Positions 57,033 through 64,000 of a stretch of 64,000 nucleotides of DNA are shown here, piece after piece. A program made the translations under genes and the position numbers. The stretch comes from Uloborus plumipes (Eukaryota > Arthropoda > Arachnida > Araneae > Uloboridae). The notes below the pieces were generated by a model, which saw nothing but the letters and a program-made list of their open reading frames with translations, was not told where the DNA came from and did not search any database. Position 1 is the first letter of the stretch; the number at the start of each line of letters is the position of its first letter. Where the stretch lies: positions 47,350-111,349 of the forward strand of contig JAXGGA010002958.1 of NCBI GenBank assembly GCA_038373865.1, read 5' to 3'.

Positions 57033-58538
57033 CATGCAGTCGTTGCAGCCAGTGCATAGAAAGGAATTAGAAGCTTGTTTGGAAAAATCAGTGTCATTAG
57101 AAACACTCAGACTATTAAATCAGTGATCGAAAATCTGTCTTTTATTTGCGAATGACTTTTTAGGGGTGCAGATTGGCTTTCAAATTTTATTCTTAGTCAC
57201 ATGCTTGTGCGATATTTTATTTGACCTGTTCCTGGTCTTGCACAAGTTGTTTAGCAATGCACGATCATTTACTCGCCATGAAAATACCAGCGTGAAGTCG
57301 TTGAGCAGGAAAGTGCATAAAACGTTACGAGGAAAATTACATAAGCATTAAAATTGCATTTAGAAATGTCGAGAAGGTGAGATAACACTTTCAGAGTAAA
57401 CGCTTTCACGCATATGTAGTAACGACATAATTAATGAAGAATTTCAAAAAGCACCATAAGGATATTGACTTAGAAAGGAGCGTTGCTTTTGGGAAATAAT
57501 TAGTGGTATTCGTTTCTTACATCTGTTTTTTTACCGTTTTTATAAGTAAATAATAAACCGGCTGAGAGAAACAGATTTCTGTTTAGAAAGGACAAAATTT
57601 GCATCCTTTGTCTTGTTACTTCAAAACAATTGCAAAGGCTTTTTCCTTCCTTGTCCTGAAGAATGGCAACAGAACCCTGCTCTTCCCCGACCTGAACTAA
57701 AATTCACCCTTAATCAGTCTTTATTTTGTTATTCATGACATCTTCTCATTAAATTTCTCTCACTTACCCTTTTATACAATCTTCCGTCCAACACGTGATC
57801 TTTGCTCATGATATTTTTGCGCGCACCTTTTCATTCACTTAGTGAATTTGCCTCTTTTTTCATTTATTTATTTATTTTATTGTTCTGTTTGTTTCGTTTA
57901 GTCATCTTTTCATATCTCTGTGTTTTGTATGTTCTTTGTCTTGCTGTTTTTGTATTGTACCCTGTTTTTGTCTTGTTTTTTTTATTGTATGTAATGTTTT
58001 AGTGTCTTAAATAAATTTGAACACCGACTCCTACTGCCGGCTTACGAAAAGACCCTGGCAGTCATTCTACGGCAGTCGGTAGGTGCACCCCTTGTCTGAA
58101 GTGAAGAAAATATTGTGCTCACGAACAATTTTTCTCACTCATATTTAAACTTGAATTTTAAATTTTAATCGCACATGATTCAATTTTTGCTCTTTTTCCC
58201 GTGATTTTAGTTCGTTTGTATTTACGTACAGTCATGGGGGGGGGGGAGATGAAACACTCTTATATTCAGTTATTATGCATAAGAGGGAAGAAACTCTAAA
58301 GATGTCATCCGACACGGATTAAAGTCCTCTTTAAAACTGCGTAAATCCAATTTTTATGAGGGATCGTATACGAAGTAAAATGCAATGTCTGAATTTTTGT
58401 AAAAACCCCTATTTTTACTACATAAATAAGTTTTTGAGTCTAAAAGAAGATAGAGTACCAACTTCTATTTGCGTCTCAGCGGCTACAACCGTTACCATCG
58501 AAACTCCAAGCCTTCTGTCTGAAACGGTTGTTAGAGAC
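57033..58538. other. Unassigned sequence
   Basis: No gene recognised. The open frame 56929-57126 crosses the end of the element above and is therefore composite. 57802-58002 is a hydrophobic-looking frame through a T-rich stretch. Confidence 0.35.
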
Positions 58539-60149
58539 TACACTGTTAAAAAAAACCTGAATTTTCAGGAAGATTTTTACTGATTTTAACAGTAAATTTC
58601 CGTTTTCGTTTCAAAACATAACTTTTCCTTAAAAAAACGGAACTATTCCGTGAATTACCAAGTTGGAGAAACAAAAAACGGAATTTACCCGATTTTGTGG
58701 TTGAAATATATCGAACGAGGAAGTTAGAGAGACAGTCTGAATAGACTTGGCGCGTGCGCAGATACGACTTAGTTTTTGGCAGCATAAATGATTCATTCAT
58801 AACTGAATCAAAGTGCACAGCAAAAGAAACGCAAAGTCATCGAGAATTAATATGCATGTTTAAGCTTCTATGAAAGCGACTTGTATTATTCGCATTAGCA
58901 TGGAAAAGAAGACATCTGTGTCTCGTCGTTTGGATAGTTACTTTACAAAAAACATCACATGCTAATGTTATTTAATCGTATTCCTCAGGACGTTATTATG
59001 TGCACCATTTTGTTTCTTGCTCAACATTTTTAAGAAGACTTCGTTTATCGCAATGGATAGAATCAAAATGGGCAACAAAAGGGCGTGTTAGTACATTTTA
59101 AAATCTACTCGCTCTATTGTTGCCTTTTTTGAGCAACTTTTACTCCAAATTGGAGGTAAGAATTTTTATTTTTGTTACTGCTATTTTTATTTTAATCTGA
59201 GTTCAGACTTAACAGTTAGTTATTTCATGATATAAACCAATTGTGCATTTTAGGAGTTGCATGTATAAACTTACTGGTGCTGAGGGTTAGTAAAATTTAT
59301 TGAAATGATTTTTGTAACTTTATATCAAGATTTAAAAGCTTAGTCTCAAAACTTAGCTTTTTTACTTTATGACTTTACTTCGTTAATGTGACGAAATTAA
59401 TGTTGTCAAATATTTCGCTACATTTGACGAAATTCATCCTCAAAAAATGACGAAATGTTCGCTCGGGGTATATTCTTGGAAGTGATTTCATCAAAAACAA
59501 AGAAAATATCGTTAATTTTGAGAGTGCATTTCTGAAAGTGTTGATCACTATGAACACCATAACGTAAATATATATGAAAATAGAGGAAATCAGTAAAAAT
59601 ACGGGATTTTTTTTTTAAGGAACCACGAATGTTTCAAATTCAGAAAGGAAAAAAAAGAACTTTCGGAAGAACTTAATTTTTATTCAAACATAAGAGAAAA
59701 TATTTTCAAAAGAATGCACCTTGTTAATACTTTTTAATTTTTTGAAGTTATGCGCTCGGAAATACTATGCATTGATCATTCCATCTTCAAAATATCTGAG
59801 TATTTTATGCGAGATTGATGTAATCTTTTCAAAAAAATTATGATATTTTAATGAACTAAAATTTTTAATGAAAAAAAAAGCCAATTCTTGTATTGCTTTA
59901 GTATTTTTTTTTAAAGGCAAGATGTTTAAGAGTTTGAAGTATGAGCGGACATTTTCAAACTTTTTCTAAAAAACAAAATTCGTAAGAGTTTTAAGTTTAC
60001 ATTTTTGCTCATCATTTTGTCTTATGTATATATAATTTTCCGGTGAGCTAGTTTGTGCTCCTTTTTTAATTGCTCTATTTTTCTGTTTCTCATTTTCCCA
60101 TATTTAAATCACCCACATTTTTACGTTATAGGCTTATACCTATACGCTT

Positions 60150-61360
60150 ATCTATATATATAAAAATGAATGTTGGTAAATGTGTATATATGTGTGTTCC
60201 CTAAGATCTCAGAAACTACCCGGGAGATTTGCCTGAAATTTTCACCGTTTGTTCCGTTTGGTACTGGGAAGGTTTAGAGACCAGTTTCAACAAAATCCGA
60301 TGAGTAGTTATTTTTTTATCTCAATTTTAGACCTGATTCTGTCTCTGTAATTTCAATTTAAAACGCCATTTTCGAAGGCTTTCATCAATCCAATCGAGTA
60401 TTTAGTGTATCAACTCAACTCTCTGGCAGATAGTTGGAATTGCTTGCTACCGTAAATTTGGCGATCTTTTGAATCGCGCCAAGAGCCCTCAATAATGGAA
60501 GTTTTCCCAATAACTATCTCAAGTATAAAAAATAAAAAAGGTATTTGATTAACAGATTAATCTTTTTTTAAAAGCAAATGAGATTCAGTTTCATATTTCG
60601 GAACTCCTTTAGATTTGTAGAGGCTTAGATGTCATGCATTATTTTCCAGGCGAACACTATTTTGTTCTTTATCTATTGCTGTTTTCAATCAAAGTATGTT
60701 ACTATATTTTCTCGCCAAAATAGTTCGTTTTCATGTCCATACTATTTGCTATGATATACGGCAATGTCGGAAATTATTTTAACGCCTTACGGAATGTTGT
60801 ACATTTAGCGCCAAATATAATATTCAAGTTGATTTCAGATTGCCAAAAAGTAATCAGCTTCATAGAGAGTACCTCAACATTTGGCGACAATTTCTCTTTC
60901 ACAGAAGTGATAATACGTAAGTTTCTTTATTTATGGAAGGGATAGGGGTTCAGAATTATCCAAGGTATCCCAACTTAACTACCAAATTGGCGACTTTTTA
61001 AATAGCGCCAAGAACCTTCAATAATTGAAATTTTCCACGCAACTATTTTTGTTTTCGAGAGTAGAAAAAATTATTTGTGTATGATAAATACCTGATTAAA
61101 TATGTTTCCTTCTCAGACAAACATATTATTGCATGACAGTACTCAAATGCTACCATATTTTTTAAGGTGTTTGCTTTTTCATGTCTCTGTAAGCAACAAA
61201 ATTGTTCCTTTGTTCTCTTTTGGCTTATTTTTATAACATACTTTTAAGAAACTACAGTTGAATTATAACTAAAATTGAGTATTCTTTCTGCGATATCAAT
61301 TCATTACCAAATGACCTTTTACTTTTATACCACGGGCAAAGCCGTGCGGGTACCGCTAGT
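60150..61360 (+). mobile_element. Non-autonomous Helentron-like element
   Basis: Starts ATCTATATATATAAAAATGA, continues GTGTGTTCCCTAAGATCTCA and CCGATGAGTAGTT. Ends with hairpin CACGG-GCAAAG-CCGTG, then CGGGTACCGCTAGT. The empty target can be read from the opposite arm of the surrounding inverted repeat: the left arm breaks at ...TATACGCTT and resumes at ACTTATATAT, while the right arm is continuous there. No Rep/helicase. Confidence 0.85.
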
Positions 61361-61849
61361 ACTTATATATGCAAGATGGAAAATTATTGAAATTTAACAA
61401 AATAAACAAGCGCTTTTATAGCAGCTTAATATTAATAGCAAATTATATATAAAAGTTCAATAAATTAGTCCTTTAAGTGGCGCAAAATGTGTAGATTGGA
61501 AAAAACAACAAATGAACAAATTAAAATTTTAAGAAACTTTAGAGAAACATTTAAAAATTTACGAAACAATATAAACATATAAAAAGAACAAACGAAAAAG
61601 ATAAGGCAGCACATTACCCATGTTTGTTCTTTTTATATGTTTATATTGTTTCGCAAATTTTCAAATGTTTCTTGAAATTTCAATTTGTGCATTTGTTGTT
61701 CTACACAATCTACGCATTTTGCGACACTTAAAGGACTAATTTATTGAACTTCCATAGATAATTTGCTATTGATATTAAGCTGCTATAAAAGCGCTTGTTT
61801 ATTTGCAAAATTTAAATAATTTTCCATCTTGCATGTATATATATAAGTC
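61361..61849. repeat. ~230-bp inverted repeat with ~28-bp loop
   Basis: Arm 61361-61593 pairs with 61622-61849 (GCAAGATGGAAAATTATT against AATAATTTTCCATCTTGC with small changes). Pairing continues outward on the other side of the Helentron (60126-60149 against about 61850-61873, GGCTTATACCTATACGCTT). One arm is thus split by the Helentron. Confidence 0.88.
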
Positions 61850-62067
61850 AAAGCGTATAGGTATAAGCCTAGAACGTATAAGCGGGGATAATAAGAACCG
61901 AAAAAATGAAGAACGGAGAATTACGAAACTAAAAAATGCCGAACGGAAAAATGACGAACCCAGCTTTTGTAAAATCACGGAAATATAATTAACGAAACGG
62001 AAACACTCCGGCAACTCAGCTGCCGTATATTTTTTCGTTATTTTCAGGACATTTTTTTAACAGTGTA

Positions 62068-62710
62068 CGTCATCACATTGGGGCCAGTTTCTTTCATTTT
62101 CCAGCTTGTTATTATACGCAAAACTCATTCAAACTAGCTAGAAGAATCTTATTCCAGTTGGATTTTATCACCAAAACCTTCATTTGGATTATAAAAGGAA
62201 AGTTGTGCTTTCTTTCATGCATCATATTCCTTTATAATCTTGAAATTAACTTATTTTTAAGTACTAACTGAGATTTCCGATAGTTTCCGGATTAGTTGAC
62301 TGAGCTTTAAGTTTACTTGAGTCTATTTCAGCCTTTCTGTGCGAAATTTAAATATTTATTCATGGGAAATGCTTGCCTAATTGAAATTTCTTTTCCGGAT
62401 TGTAAAAGCTGTACTTTTTCAAAATGTAACCGCCAGGATCGAAAGTTAAGTCAAGAAGCTAGCTAAACTAACCATTTTCCTAAACCATATCCAACGATTT
62501 CGTAATGAAATGAAGTTGATGTATTACCTGTTGAAGGATTATAAAATATTTAAAGCGTTTAGAGTAATGCATTGACAAACACTTTGTATCTATTCGAAAC
62601 TCAAATACAACCTGCCGATGAAATATCTATGCGCAGCCATTTTCAGTTAAGTAATCCATTCCTAGGAAAACACTCAAGTCCTTCGTGTACTGTATGATAA
62701 ATATGGAGTG
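62068..62710. other. Unassigned sequence
   Basis: No gene or repeat recognised. Confidence 0.3.
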
Positions 62711-62736
62711 ACTAGGTGACCCGTGCGGAATTCCGC

Positions 62737-62768
<32 letters not shown>

Positions 62769-64000
62769 AAACTTAAAATTTAATACGACAATTTTTATTG
62801 GCTTCATTTGCACAACATCGCCATCTACTGCCGTCGTTCTGACAACTTTTCAAAGAGATCAAAGACACGTTCACTTTTACAACTACTACAAAAGTGATAC
62901 CCTATATTAAAATCAAATACCCAAGGCTACTACTAAACTAAATACTAAAGTTATCGCAAAACTACCATAGTATTTTGAAACAATAAAAGTTACAATTAAG
63001 GTTTACCGAGCTAAGCCTTGGCTTGAAATGTCGCATTTAAAATTGATTTGAACAACAATGTAACGATTTTGACAGTTGAGCAAAAAATTTAACTTTTTCA
63101 AACTTCAAACGCTTATAAGTCGCTTAAACGTGGATTTTCGAGATTCTCGTTACGCGGCGCTAGCGGAGAAACGTTCTAAAGAACGCATTTTTTTTAATCT
63201 TTCGAATGAAATCAAAATGGAGACGATACGACAATTATTTCGCTAGATAGAGTCAATTTTGTGCCCAAAAATTGAAGTTCGAATAAAAAACGAACCGACA
63301 CTTTTTAGAGGGTGGGTCTAATTTTCGTCAATAGCCCGCGGGATAAACTTCAAAATCATAAATTTTCTTGCAATTCGATAAAGAAATGAGCGAGTTTCGA
63401 CCGGGTATAGGATTCGGCTTAGAGAAATAATATATGGAGATATTTGCATTGTAAATTGTCAGATTTAATGATAAGAATTTTCCTATACTTAGTTTTGGCA
63501 CGTTTTTAAAAAGTTTACTGAAAGTAAAATATGTACCGATTTATATTGTATCTTCGACAATTAATTTCGCCAAAAATTTGCAAAAGCCATTTAGGTAAAA
63601 TCTTCTTTTTCCGAACCTTAAAACTTGAGTTAATAAAATTTTTTGTCAATATTTTTTTAGGATGTGATTTCAAGTTCGCTAATTTTACGCTGGTCAATGA
63701 AAGTAAAATTTTTGGCGAAATTTCAAAAGCCATTTAACAATATTAACACAATTATCTCAAATTTGAAGAAATCGGTCAACGAAATAAATGAAGCTGTAAA
63801 ACAAAATTAAAGCTAACATAAATGTTGCGCTAAGCATTTTGGAAAACGTTTAAGTGGTGATTTTTGGCGCAATTTTATGATTGTGGAAACTATCGCACAT
63901 TTAGACGAGTTTTGGTTTGGCGACATTTTAACTGCTCCTTGACATTTCATAGCTCTAAATGGTTTTTGAAGGATTGATTTGAAAAAAAAAACAAGTTTGA
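62711..64000 (-). mobile_element. Probable Helentron-like 3' end, continuing beyond the window
   Basis: On the minus strand the end reads GCGGAATTCCGC (perfect 12-bp palindrome), then ACGGGTCACCTAGT, close to the CGGGTACCGCTAGT end of the 60150-61360 element. An A-run of about 28 follows on the plus strand at 62738-62765. The interior up to the window edge holds no recognisable protein. The other end is outside, so the call rests on one terminus. Confidence 0.45.
62738..62765 (+). repeat. Poly-A run
   Basis: About 28 A in a row directly after the 12-bp palindrome GCGGAATTCCGC. Confidence 0.95.

Larger units (their letters stand above)
58541..62065. mobile_element. 3.5 kb TA-flanked element with CACTGTTAAAAAAA ends, invaded by a Helentron
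   Basis: CACTGTTAAAAAAAACCTGA after TA at 58539-58540, and TCAGGACATTTTTTTAACAGTG before TA at 62066-62067 (core TTTTTTTAACAGTG). Without the Helentron-like element it is about 2.3 kb. The right half has a long inverted repeat (61361-61849). Several A[AC]CGGAA words occur near both ends. No transposase was recognised. Confidence 0.75.

Noticed and set aside
56929..57126. 65-codon frame with a plausible-looking C-terminus
   Set aside because: It crosses the right boundary of the inserted element at 57023, so it is a fusion of unrelated sequences.

Overview
This is AT-rich eukaryotic DNA, apparently a gene-poor stretch of an animal genome and most likely an arthropod. The grounds for arthropod are the mix of Tc1/mariner, pogo-like, hAT, piggyBac-like and Helentron-like DNA elements plus a CR1/Jockey-type LINE; a chelicerate would fit, but nothing in the window fixes the species. 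I found no host gene, tRNA or rRNA. The only intact protein-coding gene I can defend is a Tc1-family transposase at 47012-48055. Almost all other open frames are short and chance-like, or are frames running through tandem repeats.

Layout. 0-10 kb: a CTGTAA-type MITE split by a hAT-like element (1714-2585), a diverged 0.7 kb tandem duplication (3325-4764), a 2.4 kb TA-flanked element (5732-8147), and the first of two 1.4 kb elements ending in a 169-bp-arm hairpin (8446-9842). 11.6-20.1 kb: two CpG-rich 15-16 bp minisatellites in opposite orientation (11944-12416, 18713-19319), a 1.7 kb hAT-like element (14507-16215), a 145-bp-class tandem repeat and a hAT MITE. 20.2-21.9 kb: a Helentron-like element. 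24.3-28.2 kb: four transposons nested one inside the next. 28.6-36.3 kb: short TA MITEs, a pogo-like element, a MITE inside a MITE, a second dead Tc1-like copy, a hAT MITE and a foldback element. 38.0-39.1 kb: a piggyBac-like element with TTAA target duplication. 40.7-46.4 kb: TA MITEs, a palindrome, a local duplication and a pogo-like element with a broken transposase.

46.9-49.1 kb: the intact Tc1-family element (27-bp inverted repeats, TA duplication, DD36E spacing), followed by a broken LINE reverse transcriptase. 49.2-52.0 kb: an element with repeated GATCGGTAAC-like motifs, split by a pogo-like element. 52.5-54.1 kb: two CTGTAA MITEs, one carrying an expanded 30-bp array. 54.2-55.6 kb: the second 1.4 kb hairpin element, in which the 36-bp loop is exactly inverted relative to the first copy. 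55.9-62.1 kb: small MITEs and a 3.5 kb TA-flanked element invaded by a Helentron-like element. 62.7-64 kb: a probable Helentron-like 3' end on the minus strand, running out of the window.

The parts are related as a history of insertion into insertion. Target duplications and missing halves of host elements let many events be ordered. Boundaries given to the base come from matching inverted repeats plus target duplications read by eye; no alignment or database search was run.
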